Shown here one piece after another: positions 1-9,593 of a stretch of DNA of 64,000 nt. The position numbers were made by a program, and so were the translations under genes. Under the pieces are notes generated by a model. That model saw only the letters and a program-made list of their open reading frames with translations. It was not told the DNA's origin and made no database searches. The stretch is taken from NCBI RefSeq assembly GCF_937951745.1, contig NZ_CALFBQ010000048.1, positions 20,659 to 84,658 on the forward strand, given 5' to 3'. The stretch's first letter is position 1, and every line of letters begins with the position of its first letter. This DNA comes from an uncultured Chloroflexus sp. (lineage in GTDB: Bacteria > Chloroflexota > Chloroflexia > Chloroflexales > Chloroflexaceae).

Positions 1-231
1 AAGTAAACTATTTTTTAACTGCAAACACTCTTCAAATTCGATTTAGTTCATGTTATGCTAATTGAGCGTAATCTGTTTTCTGTGTTAGAATATAATTTAC
101 GCTACAAGATAACACGGTTAATAGATTTTTTTGTAATAGTGCTGGTTGTTCTTCGATGATAGTTTGATTATTAAGAGTGTAACATGTGAATGGGATAATT
201 GTATTGCAACGTCTCTTTAACATTTTTTATC

Positions 232-1364
232 ATGCAGGATACACCCGAACAGAAGTTTCAGCGCTTTGAACACCAACGCCGCCGAATTTACCAAATCGCC
301 GGTCTGTTCAGTATCGCTTTCATGTCAATTGATGTGTTTGCTATTAGTTCTTCCGAGTTGTACCAATCGTGGGCAGAACGTTGGGTGCATTTGACCAACA
401 ACCTGTTTATGGCTGTCTGCGCGCTGTTGCTCATCTGGATGTTATCTCAGCGCCGCTATCATCTGGCGTTTATCGAACGACTCGCCTTCTTCTTGTTCAC
501 CTTCGATTCGCTGTGTTAAATAGTTTGGTACCGTTACTATTTGGCCAAACGCTAGCGCAACGTTGGCATGAGACGAGATGATGTATGGTTGATCATGGTG
601 GTATGCGCGCTCGCGTTTCACCTATTTCGCTATCAAATCGCGATGGCGTTTACGATCGGTTTTTACGGTCTTTCGACAGCAATGGTGGCCGGTCAGATGT
701 GGTTCGCGAGTATGCAAGGCGCTGATCTTGCAGCGGGGTGGCAAGCGTTGCAAATCTTCGGTTCGGCAGCGGTATTGCTGGGGTTTATCGATGTGATGAG
801 CCACTACCGGAATGCAGGCGCAACAATTGCAAACCGAATACGCATTGATGAAAGAGTGGGCGTTATTTGATGGCTTGACCGGGATTGCCAACCGGTGCCG
901 CTGCGAACAGGCGTTGCGAGAGGCGATGGCGCGCGGCAAGCGTTACGGTGGCCGTTCACCATTTGCCTATGGCACATTGACTACTTTAAGCAGATCAATG
1001 ATACCTACGGCCACGAAGCAGGTGATTACGTGTTGCGCCAGATAGCCCAAGTAGCCCGCTCTCAAATCCGCGCGGCTGACACGGTTGGCCGGTGGGGTGG
1101 GGAAGAGTTTTTCTGACTGTTGCCACATACCCGGTTGCCTAAGGCGCAGCAGTTGGTTGAGCGGCTGAGGCATGAGATAATGTCAGTAATTGTAATTGGC
1201 GATCGTCCGGTCACTGCTAGTTTTGGTTAGCTGAGTATTGCAATAATGATCTGGCCAGCTTGTTGGCGCGGGCTGACGAAGCCTTATACACGGCCAAATC
1301 CACCGGACGCAATCGAGTGTGTGTGAATGCTCCGTTGGCAAGCCTGCCTGTTGCGTTCCTGTAA
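232..1364 (+). pseudogene. Decayed membrane GGDEF diguanylate cyclase
   Basis: Broken copy of the gene that follows it. Reading from an ATG at 232, the translation matches the downstream paralogue (N-terminal QRRR-YQIAG, membrane segments, C-terminal RWGGEEF) but only by switching frame several times: near 520, near 800-830 and near 950. An in-frame TGA at 1114-1116 follows the GGEEF motif directly, and another stop with a frame change lies near 1228. The last recognisable residues (ARADEALYTAKSTGRNR-like) end at a TAA at 1362-1364. The RxxD inhibitory site and the GGEEF signature can still be read, so decay is recent relative to the duplication. No full-length enzyme can be made. Short pieces might be translated, but I infer no function. 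Confidence 0.85.
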
Positions 1365-1688
1365 TGCGTGACCTCTACCATTGTCTTGTTCCGTGTCTAA
1401 TGTGTTGCGTTATGAGTCTGTAGGAGGCGGAGCATGCAGAGCGAATCGCTGCTGGTGGTACAAACTTGCTCTCATAGATAAAGATTTCGGTGTCATTTCT
1501 CCTCCCAACCCTATGCCAAATCAGGTATAACAAATGGGAATAGTTTCACAGGTTGCTCAAAACTCAACGTTAGTACATTAGTACATGGTAAGGTGAATTG
1601 TCCTCTAATCAGCATCACTTCGTTGGCGTAGCATTGGCTAAAGTTCCAATACCTCATCGTTGCTGCGGTGGCGAAGCCCCTTTCTGCT
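1365..1688. other. Intergenic between decayed and intact GGDEF genes
   Basis: About 320 bases with no coding pattern on either strand. It presumably holds the promoter of the intact cyclase gene, but I see no convincing -35/-10 pair. Confidence 0.5.
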
Positions 1689-2816
1689 ATGCAAACCGTC
1701 ATCGAACAAGAACGCGGACGCTTCGACCAACAACGTCGCCGTACCTACCAGATCGCCGGTTCGCTGGGTGTCTTGATGGTGGCGCTCGATGTTGTCAAGC
1801 AGAGTCTTGATCACATCCAACCATTGTCTGTGCGCCTCATTTACATCGCCAACGATCTGTTTCTGATCGCGGTTTCCCTCCTCGTGATCTGGATGGTCAC
1901 CACCCGGCGCGGTAGATTAACGACCGTTGAACGGCTAATGTTTATGGTGTTTGCTGCCGAGTCGTTGTTATTTAACGGGATCGTACCGCCGCTCCTGCTC
2001 GGCCAAACACTGGAATTGCGTTGGGAGCAGACCGTTAATGACGATATCTGGTTCTTGCTCATGATCTGTACGCTCGGTTTTCATCTCTTCCACCATCGTA
2101 CTAGCGTGATGATAGTCACCGGTTTGTACGGCCTCTCGGTGGTCATTCTTGGCGGTCAAATCCTGTTCAGTCTGCCACATGAACCGGTAGAACTGGGGTT
2201 GTACTCGTTACAAGTGTATGGTATGGGCGCGATCTTTCTGTGTTTTATCTATATTGTCAGCCGTTACCGGGCACAATCCCAGCAGTTGCAGATCGAGTAT
2301 AAGCTGATGGAAGAGTGGGCATTTGTCGATATGCTTACCGGGTTGGCCAACCGCCGGCGTTGTGAGCAGGAGTTGCAAGAGGCGATTGCGCGCCATCAAC
2401 GGTACGGCGAACCATTTACGATCTGTCTGTGGGATATTGATCACTTTAAGCAGATCAACGACACCTATGGCCACGAAGGCGGCGATCAGGTCTTGCGCCA
2501 ACTTGCTCGCTTGGCGCGCAACACGATTCGTTCGACCGATGTCGTTGGGCGGTGGGGCGGCGAAGAGTTTTTCCTGCTCCTGCCCTGCGTGCATCTCGCT
2601 GAAGCTGAGCAACTTGCTGATCGTTTGCGCCATCATATTATGGGGCAAACGGTGATCAGCGATCGCGTCGTCACAGCGAGTTTCGGTTTGGCCGAATATC
2701 ACCCAAGCGACGATCAGGCCAGTATGCTGGCGCGAGCGGATGCTGCCCTGTACGAGGCTAAATCGGCCGGACGCAACCGGGTAGTCGGCGCAGGATTCGC
2801 TTCTGTGCTCGTATGA
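1689..2816 (+). CDS. Membrane-bound GGDEF diguanylate cyclase
   Basis: Predicted to make cyclic di-GMP from two GTP at the membrane. The N-terminal ~200 residues form about six hydrophobic segments without a recognisable ligand-binding domain. A short linker leads to a GGDEF domain with the active signature GGEEF at residues 290-294. An RxxD product-inhibition site (RSTD) lies five residues upstream. Metal and substrate motifs such as DIDHFKQINDTYGHEGGD are intact, so the enzyme should be active. No EAL domain is present. An in-frame GTG at 1668 would add seven residues. I prefer the ATG at 1689 because the decayed paralogue upstream begins at the equivalent Met-Gln. It stands alone, with no partner receptor nearby. 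Confidence 0.88.
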   Translation: MQTVIEQERGRFDQQRRRTYQIAGSLGVLMVALDVVKQSLDHIQPLSVRLIYIANDLFLIAVSLLVIWMVTTRRGRLTTVERLMFMVFAAESLLFNGIVPPLLLGQTLELRWEQTVNDDIWFLLMICTLGFHLFHHRTSVMIVTGLYGLSVVILGGQILFSLPHEPVELGLYSLQVYGMGAIFLCFIYIVSRYRAQSQQLQIEYKLMEEWAFVDMLTGLANRRRCEQELQEAIARHQRYGEPFTICLWDIDHFKQINDTYGHEGGDQVLRQLARLARNTIRSTDVVGRWGGEEFFLLLPCVHLAEAEQLADRLRHHIMGQTVISDRVVTASFGLAEYHPSDDQASMLARADAALYEAKSAGRNRVVGAGFASVLV

Positions 2817-3332
2817 AACAATCGCAATCTAGCCGCCCAAGCGTTTCAGGCATCCAGTTCGCTCAAGTGGCGTAGTGCTGTGGCCGGGTGGTGCCAGCTA
2901 TGTCGGATGCCGCTCCTTACCTACACTGGCAACCGTTTTTCTCCCCACTTGTCTCTGGTGGTTGCGAACGCAGCACACATTACCCACGAGCGCGGGCCGA
3001 TCGCTTCAGGGTTCGTTCCGCCATACACAGGAGCTTGCTGTGGAGGCAACGCCCTCTCGTACTGGTCAATGGGAGGGTTATAGCGAGTCGGGTGCAGTGC
3101 GGCGCGCATCACTGCCGATTAGGCTGGCAGCGCTATGGTGTCGGCCAACCTGCGACAGCAGATGAGGGTGATCTGGTGGGTGTGGGAGCACGCGAATTGA
3201 TGAGTATCGCGGGCTAGTGAGTTGCTCGGCGTCATTACTGGTGTCAATCGACATAACCGCGTGTCGCGGAATCGGTTATATCTGCAATCGATGCTATAAT
3301 AACTACTACGCTGAACAAGCAAGGGGTTGGGT
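2817..3332. other. Long intergenic region, no gene seen
   Basis: About 515 bases. Short open frames exist on both strands, but they overlap each other, lack ribosome-binding sites and show no family resemblance. The right end holds the promoter of the translin-like gene. The rest may be remnant sequence. Confidence 0.5.
3292..3300 (+). promoter_or_regulatory. Extended -10 promoter of translin-like gene
   Basis: TGCTATAAT is a perfect TATAAT preceded by the TGn extension, 33 bases before the ATG at 3333. The -35 region is weak, as is common with extended -10 promoters. It would drive the translin-like gene and the CoA-transferase behind it. Confidence 0.5.
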
Positions 3333-3959
3333 ATGAGCATCGAGCAGATTGTTGCCGGGTGCGTAGTGCAGCTTGAGAGTATCCACATCGCGCGCGAGCG
3401 CGCGATCGCAGCGACCCGCGTTTTAGTGCGGCAGAGCGCCAACAGTATTCGCGCCGCCCATCGCGGCGATTATACGACGGCCCGCCATCTCTTAGCGGTT
3501 GCCGAGGGGGTAGTAGCCGAACTCAATGACGCTACCGCCGGCGCGCCCGAAGTGCGTTACGCCGGTTATACCCAAGATGCGCTCAAAGAGTATGCTGAGG
3601 CGCACTTAGTGCTGGCCTTTCTTGCCGGTGACGAGCCGCCAACCGGTGAAATGATTGGCGTTGAGCCAGCGGCCTATCTCAATGGTCTAGCCGAGGCGGC
3701 AAGCGAGCTGCGCCGGGCGATTCTCGATGGCTTGCGTCGGGGCGAGGTAGCGCGTGGTGAACAATTGCTTGGCGTGATGGACGATATCTACAGCGCATTG
3801 ATCACGGTCGATTTTCCCGAGGCGATTACCGGCGGTCTGCGGCGCACCACTGATGCGCTGCGAGCGGTGCTTGAGCGTACTCGTGGCGATGTGACGGCGG
3901 CGATCCGGCAGGAATATTTGGTGACGGCGATGCGAGCGTTGGAAGCACGGCTTGAGTAG
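3333..3959 (+). CDS. Translin-family protein
   Basis: A 208-residue, almost wholly helical protein resembling translin, the RNA/DNA-binding octamer-forming family of eukaryotes with homologues in archaea and some bacteria. Supporting features are the helical N-terminus, the motif [13 protein letters not shown] near the middle (translin has a similar EY-EA conserved helix), an LDGLRRGE segment and a C-terminal helix ending in [10 protein letters not shown]. The ATG at 3333 follows an AAGGGG Shine-Dalgarno; a TTG six bases earlier is less likely. It lies 17 bases upstream of the CoA-transferase gene and is probably cotranscribed, although no functional link is obvious. Its role in bacteria is unknown. 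Nucleic-acid binding is inferred from the family only. Confidence 0.7.
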   Translation: MSIEQIVAGCVVQLESIHIARERAIAATRVLVRQSANSIRAAHRGDYTTARHLLAVAEGVVAELNDATAGAPEVRYAGYTQDALKEYAEAHLVLAFLAGDEPPTGEMIGVEPAAYLNGLAEAASELRRAILDGLRRGEVARGEQLLGVMDDIYSALITVDFPEAITGGLRRTTDALRAVLERTRGDVTAAIRQEYLVTAMRALEARLE

Positions 3960-3976
3960 CTGGCAATCGTGAGGGC

Positions 3977-5956
3977 ATGATGCAGGTTGATCAGGAAGCG
4001 CAGGGTCGCCGCAATAAAGTAGTGAGCGCTGCCGATGCTGTGCGCGTGATCTGCAGCGGTGATACGGTGGCGACGGGTGGGTTTGTCGGCACCGGCTTTG
4101 CCGAAGAGATCGCGATCGCCTTGGCGGAACGGTTTCGCGCCACCGGTCAACCGCGTGATCTGACTCTCGTCTATGCGGCTGGGCAGGGCGATGGGAAAGC
4201 GAAAGGGTTAAACCATCTCGGCCTACCCGGTTTGGTGCGCCGGGTCATTGGCGGTCACTGGGGGTTAGTGCCGGCCTTGCAACGCCTTGCTGTCAGTGGG
4301 CAGATCGAAGCCTATAATTTGCCGCAGGGCGTGATTACCCACCTCTACCGTGACATCGCCGCCGGCAAGCCGCGCACCATTACGCGCGTCGGCCTCGGCA
4401 CATTTGTCGATCCACGCATTAGCGGCGGTAAACTCAACGAGCGCACCCAAACTGATCTGGTTGAGCTGATCACGTTTGATGGCGAAGAGTATCTAGCCTA
4501 TAAGACCTTCCCGATCAATGTTGCCATCTTGCGCGGTACAACCGCCGATATCGAAGGCAATATCACCATGGAGCGCGAGGCGCTGACGCTGGAAGCGCAG
4601 GCGTTGGCGATGGCCGCTCACAATTCCGGCGGGATCGTGATCGTGCAGGTCGAGCGGTTGGCCCAGCGTGGTACCCTTTCGCCCCGTCACGTCAAGATTC
4701 CCAGCATTCTGGTCGATTGTATCGTCGTTGCGAGCCCCGAACATCATTGGCAGACCTTTGCCGTGGCTTACGATCCAGCGCTGAGCGGTGAGATTCGGGT
4801 GCCTACCGAGCTGTTGTCGCCGATGCCACTCAACGAGCGTAAACTGATCGCGCGCCGGGCGGCATTTGAACTACAGGCTAATGCGGTGGTAAACCTTGGC
4901 ATTGGTATGCCGGAAGGGATTGCGGCGGTAGCCGCCGAAGAGGGCATCTCCGATCTGTTAACGCTCACGACCGAGCCGGGGGTGATCGGCGGCATTCCGA
5001 GCAGCGGGCTCAATTTCGGTACTGGTATCAATACCGATGCGATTGTCGATCAACCGGCGCAGTTTGATCTGTATGACGGCGGCGGGTTGGATCTGGCCTT
5101 TCTCGGCTTGGCGCAGGCCGATGCGGCGGGCAACCTTAACGTCAGCAAATTTGGCCCGCGGCTGGCTGGGGCTGGCGGTTTTATCAACATCAGCCAAAAT
5201 GCGCGCCGGGTGGTGTTCGTAGGCACCTTTACCGCCGGCGGCTTGCAGGTGGACGTCCACGATGGGAAGCTCCAGATCGTACAAGAGGGGCGTGAGCGCA
5301 AATTCGTCGAGCAGGTCGAGCACATTACCTTTAGCGGGCGCTACGCGGCCAAGCGAGGGCAGTCGGTGCTCTATGTGACCGAGCGCGCCGTCTTCCGGCT
5401 CACTCCCGATGGCATTGCGTTGTGCGAGATTGCTCCCGGCATTGACCTTGAACGCGATATTCTGGCCCAGATGGCGTTCCGCCCGGCGCTGGCCGCCGAT
5501 GTGCGCTTGATGGATGCGCGCATATTTCGGGATGGGCCAATGGGGCTGCGGGCAGAACTAGTTGGGTTGCCGCTCGAACGGCGCTTTAGTTATGACCCGC
5601 ACAGCGGCATTCTCTTTATCAACTTCGAAGGTCTGCGCATCACCCGGCCTGAACAGATCACCGCGATTGCCGATCACGTTGACCAATTGGCGCGCCGGGC
5701 CGGCCAACGTATGGCGGCGGTGGTCAACTACGACAACTTCAGCATTACGCCTGAACTGTTGCTAGAATATAGCGCCATGGTCGCGCATTTGATGGAGCGG
5801 TATTACACCCACGTCACGCGCTATACGACGAGCGCCTTTTTGCGCATGAAGATCGGCGACGCCCTGACGGCGCGTGGGGTAGCGCCGCATCTATTCGAGC
5901 AGCAGGAAGAGGCGTTACGCGCGTTGCACGTGTTGCCAGCCACGGATGCCGGTTAA
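3977..5956 (+). CDS. Acyl-CoA:carboxylate CoA-transferase, class I, extended
   Basis: Moves CoA between an acyl-CoA and a free carboxylate through a covalent glutamyl-CoA intermediate. Both class I halves are fused, as in YdiF and propionate CoA-transferase. The alpha-like half covers about residues 10-270 ([19 protein letters not shown]) and the beta-like half about 285-520. The catalytic glutamate is E333 in TTEPGVIGG, the position used in YdiF-type enzymes. At 659 residues it is about 130 longer than YdiF (~530). The extra C-terminal part (about 530-659, including [13 protein letters not shown] and [14 protein letters not shown]) looks like a separate small domain. Substrates cannot be read from sequence; acetate, propionate or 3-keto acids are all plausible in an organism with heavy propionyl-CoA and succinyl-CoA traffic. 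The gene starts 17 bases after the translin-like gene. Confidence 0.85.
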   Translation: MMQVDQEAQGRRNKVVSAADAVRVICSGDTVATGGFVGTGFAEEIAIALAERFRATGQPRDLTLVYAAGQGDGKAKGLNHLGLPGLVRRVIGGHWGLVPALQRLAVSGQIEAYNLPQGVITHLYRDIAAGKPRTITRVGLGTFVDPRISGGKLNERTQTDLVELITFDGEEYLAYKTFPINVAILRGTTADIEGNITMEREALTLEAQALAMAAHNSGGIVIVQVERLAQRGTLSPRHVKIPSILVDCIVVASPEHHWQTFAVAYDPALSGEIRVPTELLSPMPLNERKLIARRAAFELQANAVVNLGIGMPEGIAAVAAEEGISDLLTLTTEPGVIGGIPSSGLNFGTGINTDAIVDQPAQFDLYDGGGLDLAFLGLAQADAAGNLNVSKFGPRLAGAGGFINISQNARRVVFVGTFTAGGLQVDVHDGKLQIVQEGRERKFVEQVEHITFSGRYAAKRGQSVLYVTERAVFRLTPDGIALCEIAPGIDLERDILAQMAFRPALAADVRLMDARIFRDGPMGLRAELVGLPLERRFSYDPHSGILFINFEGLRITRPEQITAIADHVDQLARRAGQRMAAVVNYDNFSITPELLLEYSAMVAHLMERYYTHVTRYTTSAFLRMKIGDALTARGVAPHLFEQQEEALRALHVLPATDAG

Positions 5957-5971
5957 GTGCAGGCTGTGCCT

Positions 5972-7123
5972 TCAACCGGCATCAACCTTCCCCATCGGTA
6001 CCTGAATCGCCACCGTGGTACCCGGCCCAGCGCCAAATTGCAAGGTGGCCCCGATCTGGCGGCAGAGGCCCTGCACCAATTGCATACCAAGGCTGCCGCC
6101 GCCAGTGTTGACCGTGGATGGCATACCGATGCCGTTGTCGGCAACCTCAACGCGCAATGTATCACCGTCTTTGTGTAACCGTAGGCTGATCGTACCGTCT
6201 TTCGTGCCATGGGGAAAAGCGTGCTTGACGCTATTCGAGACCAACTCGGTGACAATCAAGCCCAACGCAATTGCCTGATCGATATTGATGCTAATGCCGT
6301 GGCTCACTTCGCTGACCAGCCGGATCGGGCTGCCCCGCATACTGAGTGAACGCCAGACGCTGGTGGCGATATTTTGCAGATACTCGCCAATATCGATATG
6401 GGCCAGACTCTCTGAGCGGTACAGTTGCTCATGCACTATCGCCAAGGCACGAATGCGGTTTTGGCTATCTTGAACTGCGGCGCTGACCCGCTCATCGCTG
6501 ATATTCTCGGCTTGCAAGCGCAAGAGACTCGACACGATCTGCAAATTATTTTTGACCCGATGATGCACCTCGCGCAGCAACAACTCTTTTTCTGCCAGTG
6601 CGGCGCGCAGTTGGGCGGCAACCGCTTGCGGCCCTGACAAATCGGTCACTACAGCACACATATTGGCTTCGGTCTCGTCACGTAGGGCGCGCAACGAGAT
6701 CTGCGCTGGTCGCTGCGAGCCATCAACCGCTTGCAGCGTGATTGGGCCTTTGCTCGAACCGGCGGCGCCAGCGGAGAGCAATTCAGCGCAGAGGAGCCGG
6801 TCAGCCGGCGCGACCAGATCGAGTAACGAGCGGCCAGTCAATTGGTCTTGGGGCAGACCGGCCATTTCAGCGAACTTGCTATTGCAATAGAGAATGGTGC
6901 CATCGGCCAGTAGGGTCAAGGCGCCTTCATTCATGGTTTCGACCAACACCCGGTAGGGATGTTCGGCGCCGCGCAGGGTATAGATCAACGGGCCGCGCGG
7001 CCCATCAATCACCAGCGCATCAGCCTCACCCATCTGTAATGCCCGCACCAACTCTTCCAATTCAGTGAGGCGCGCTTGAAGGCGAGCAATCTCGGCTGGA
7101 CTCATCTGTGGCTCATTTCCCAT
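5972..7123 (-). CDS. PAS sensor histidine kinase, HisKA_2 type
   Basis: A soluble 383-residue kinase that should autophosphorylate on histidine and pass phosphate to a receiver domain. An N-terminal coiled stretch (residues 8-32) leads to a PAS domain (about 55-165). The HisKA_2 motif EVHHRVKNNLQ (residues 185-195, phospho-acceptor H187 or H188) and a HATPase with N box (ELVSNSVKHAF) and G1 box (ADNGIGMP) follow. No membrane segment is seen, so the signal is cytoplasmic. The start is the ATG at 7123, preceded by GGAAG; a longer reading to 7204 lacks a good site. It is the last gene of the run RR-kaiC-kaiB-kaiB-kinase. Its position suggests that it reads the state of KaiB/KaiC, as SasA does in cyanobacteria, but it has no KaiB-like sensor domain, so the link is inference. 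Confidence 0.87.
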   Translation of the reverse strand: MGNEPQMSPAEIARLQARLTELEELVRALQMGEADALVIDGPRGPLIYTLRGAEHPYRVLVETMNEGALTLLADGTILYCNSKFAEMAGLPQDQLTGRSLLDLVAPADRLLCAELLSAGAAGSSKGPITLQAVDGSQRPAQISLRALRDETEANMCAVVTDLSGPQAVAAQLRAALAEKELLLREVHHRVKNNLQIVSSLLRLQAENISDERVSAAVQDSQNRIRALAIVHEQLYRSESLAHIDIGEYLQNIATSVWRSLSMRGSPIRLVSEVSHGISINIDQAIALGLIVTELVSNSVKHAFPHGTKDGTISLRLHKDGDTLRVEVADNGIGMPSTVNTGGGSLGMQLVQGLCRQIGATLQFGAGPGTTVAIQVPMGKVDAG

Positions 7124-7207
7124 ACGGCACTTCCCTATGTATTCGCGCGAGGGTGTATGGGGGCAACCCCGTGTGTTGCCGGTACCACGCTCGTGAAGCG
7201 ACACTCC

Positions 7208-7513
7208 TCAATCATCATCGGTCAGAATATTCAACGCAGCAGCCACTCGCGGCCAATCCGACGAACGCAATTCACCGATAAACGCCGTAGGCGGGCCGGG
7301 TTCGACAACCAGCAGTGTCGGTGTCGCGATAATGTGATCTTCGCGCGCCCGATCGGGCTGTTGGTAGACATCAATTACCTCAAGCCGGTAGCGACCGGGC
7401 ATATACCGCTCGCACAACCGGCGCACCGTGGTAATTGCGCGGGTCGAGCGGCTGGTTGCGCCGGCGACGTACAACCGCAGCAATGGTACAACTGGCTGAT
7501 TGGTGATATCCAT
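7208..7513 (-). CDS. kaiB: KaiB-family protein (second copy)
   Basis: A 101-residue thioredoxin-fold protein of the KaiB family. KaiB binds KaiC and resets its phosphorylation cycle in cyanobacteria. Diagnostic elements are the first strand LLRLYVAG, the CERYMPGRYRLEVIDVYQQP block and the ATPTLLVVEPGPP loop with its cis-proline context. Length matches the usual ~100 residues. It lies four bases downstream of the other KaiB gene on the same strand, so the two are almost certainly cotranscribed and translationally coupled. It is the more canonical of the pair. Whether the two KaiBs form mixed oligomers, or one binds the kinase and one KaiC, cannot be told from sequence. Confidence 0.9.
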   Translation of the reverse strand: MDITNQPVVPLLRLYVAGATSRSTRAITTVRRLCERYMPGRYRLEVIDVYQQPDRAREDHIIATPTLLVVEPGPPTAFIGELRSSDWPRVAAALNILTDDD

Positions 7514-7517
7514 CGGC

Positions 7518-7826
7518 TCAGCTCCCTGTATGTCGCCGGGGTGTTAGATCCAGCCCAACCAGCACCCGTTCCGTATTCGAGAGATCGCCAACGATTTTGC
7601 GTATCGGCGGCGGCAACTTGCGCACCAAGGTTGGAATAGCCAGAATATTATCGCTAATCGCTCGTTCGGGTTCGTGATGCAAATCGATCACGTGAACCCG
7701 ATAGCGATTATGCAGGTATTGGTCACAAATCCGGCGCAAATTAGCGACTGCGAGCAGACTTTTGGGAGTCTGTCCGGCAATGTAGAGCCACAGATCATAT
7801 TCATACTCCGGCGCTTCATCTGCCAT
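7518..7826 (-). CDS. kaiB: KaiB-family protein (first copy)
   Basis: A 102-residue KaiB-like protein directly downstream of kaiC. It has the strand [13 protein letters not shown], the [20 protein letters not shown] block and [20 protein letters not shown], close to the canonical KaiB loop and C-terminal half. The ATG at 7826 lies inside the 3' end of kaiC and overlaps it by 11 bases; a start 24 bases further upstream is possible but unnecessary. The overlap implies coupled translation with KaiC. The acidic N-terminal tail ([11 protein letters not shown]) and a basic C-terminal tail differ from the second copy, which suggests that the paralogues have separate partners. Confidence 0.9.
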   Translation of the reverse strand: MADEAPEYEYDLWLYIAGQTPKSLLAVANLRRICDQYLHNRYRVHVIDLHHEPERAISDNILAIPTLVRKLPPPIRKIVGDLSNTERVLVGLDLTPRRHTGS

Positions 7827-9528
7827 CGCTACCCTCTTGAGTAGAGTCACGGTACCGGCTGGTCGCGAGCCGGCTCTGGATCTGCGCGCGTGCGCGTGCT
7901 TCCGATAGGTCGGCTGCCGCGTTCATCTCGTCATCGAGCGCAGCCAACTCGGCTTGCAACGCCTCGATCTGTAATGCCAACAGGCGCTGTTGCAAGGCGT
8001 AACGACGCTGGCGCTGGATCGCTTCCCGCTCGTGCAGTTCCTGTTCGTGCCGGAGCCGCTCTTGTTCGGCGATGCGGGCAGCGCCAATCAACACCGTCTC
8101 ACCGGCGGCGTAAATTTCCACCAATCGCAACCCGTGCGCATCCATCACCAGCTCGCGCACCTGATTGGAATGGCGCATGCCGCGGGATTTGAGCACCAGC
8201 AAGCTACGGTTGCGTTCGCCGTTGGTCTCGTGGTTGCGCAAGACGATCCACGTATCGACCAGCGATGAAATATTGACCTCACTCTGGGCAGGATCGGCGC
8301 CGGCATTGGTTAAGCTGGTAGCGAGGGTGGTGACACCCAACGACTTAAGGCCATCGAAGAGGCGGAACAGCATCGTCGTAATATCAACCGGACGGCTGAT
8401 GGTATGAAAGCCGGTGATCGGGTCGATCACTACGGCGCGCGCGCCGCTCTGTTCCACCGCTTCGAGCAACGTGATCAAGTGGGTCTCTAAACCGGCCAAC
8501 GAGGGCCGGCTACTGATGATCTGCAAGAGGCCGCGATCGCGCCATTGTTGCAAATCAATCCCGATCGAGCGCAGATTGCGCACGATTTGATCGGCTGATT
8601 CCTCGAACGCGAAGAAGATCGCCGGTTCGCCGCGGGCGCAGGCAGCGGCGACAAACGATGCGCCAAGGCTTGTTTTGCCCGAACCGGTCGGGCCGCTTAC
8701 TAGAATGGTGGAGCCGCGGTAATAGCCGCCGCCATCGAGCAAGTGGTCGAGATCGGGAAAGCCGCTTGAGATGCGTTCAGCGGAAACCGGATACCTCAGC
8801 GTAAACGAGGTGATTGGCAGCATAGTGATGCCATGTGGCCCGATCGTAAAGGGATACTCATTGACGCCGTGAGAAGAGCCGCGATATTTGACGATGCGGG
8901 CATAGCGGGTCAACACATGCTCGGTAATCCGGTAGTCGAGCAAAATGACGCAATCAGCCACAAACTCTTCGATCCCAAAGCGGCTCAGGCCTTGCCCGGA
9001 ACGTTCGGCGGTAATTATGGCGGTCAGGCCGCGCTGGCGCAACCAGCGGAAGAGACGTTGCAATTCGCCGCGCAGAATGGATTGATTGCCAAACGCGCTA
9101 AAGAGGGTTTCAATCGTATCGAGCACGATCCGTTGTGCCCCAATGCGATCAATCAGCAGGCCAAGCCGAATGAAGAGGCCTTCGAGATCGTACTCGCCCA
9201 CCTCTGCTATTTCACCCTGCTCAAGCGAAATCTGTTCGAGCAGCAACAACCCGCGCTGTTCCAAATTGGCGACATCAATAGCAAGGTTCGCCACATTCAT
9301 ACGCAAATCAGCCGGGCTCTCTTCAAACGAGACAAAGAGGCCGGGTTCGCCGTAGAGCGCCGCGCCGCGGACCAACGTTTCAAACGCGAGCAGGGTCTTG
9401 CCACAGCCAGCGCCGCCGCAGATCAAGGTCGTCCGGCCTCGCGGCAGACCGCCGCCGGTGATGTCATCGAGACCACGAATCCCAGTTGGCGCTTTAGGCA
9501 AGTTCGTGATGGCGGCAGGAAATTCCAC
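7816..9528 (-). CDS. kaiC: KaiC-family double RecA ATPase with coiled-coil tail
   Basis: Clock-type ATPase/autokinase of 570 residues with two RecA domains. CI has Walker A GGAGCGKT (about 38-45) and catalytic EE in SFEES (69-70). CII has Walker A GPTGSGKT (279-286) and EE in AFEES (309-310). The segment [13 protein letters not shown] aligns with the cyanobacterial phosphosite region. The Ser431-Thr432 pair is replaced by Ser-Ser (about 421-422), as in some non-cyanobacterial KaiCs. Residues ~485-555 form a charged coiled coil ([16 protein letters not shown] and on) absent from the ~519-residue cyanobacterial protein. I chose the GTG at 9528, five bases after GAGGAG; a TTG three bases earlier is too close. 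No kaiA is present. Two kaiB genes follow directly. Confidence 0.93.
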   Translation of the reverse strand: MEFPAAITNLPKAPTGIRGLDDITGGGLPRGRTTLICGGAGCGKTLLAFETLVRGAALYGEPGLFVSFEESPADLRMNVANLAIDVANLEQRGLLLLEQISLEQGEIAEVGEYDLEGLFIRLGLLIDRIGAQRIVLDTIETLFSAFGNQSILRGELQRLFRWLRQRGLTAIITAERSGQGLSRFGIEEFVADCVILLDYRITEHVLTRYARIVKYRGSSHGVNEYPFTIGPHGITMLPITSFTLRYPVSAERISSGFPDLDHLLDGGGYYRGSTILVSGPTGSGKTSLGASFVAAACARGEPAIFFAFEESADQIVRNLRSIGIDLQQWRDRGLLQIISSRPSLAGLETHLITLLEAVEQSGARAVVIDPITGFHTISRPVDITTMLFRLFDGLKSLGVTTLATSLTNAGADPAQSEVNISSLVDTWIVLRNHETNGERNRSLLVLKSRGMRHSNQVRELVMDAHGLRLVEIYAAGETVLIGAARIAEQERLRHEQELHEREAIQRQRRYALQQRLLALQIEALQAELAALDDEMNAAADLSEARARAQIQSRLATSRYRDSTQEGSDGR

Positions 9529-9593
9529 CAACGCTCCTCTTCTCTACAACAATACCGGCTCCTCCCCGTCATGCGCGGCGGCGACGAGTGGCA

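Noticed and set aside
2875..3217. Three overlapping short frames in the 2.8-3.3 kb gap
   Set aside because: They occupy all three frames at once, none has a ribosome-binding site, and their products are unrelated to anything I recognise.
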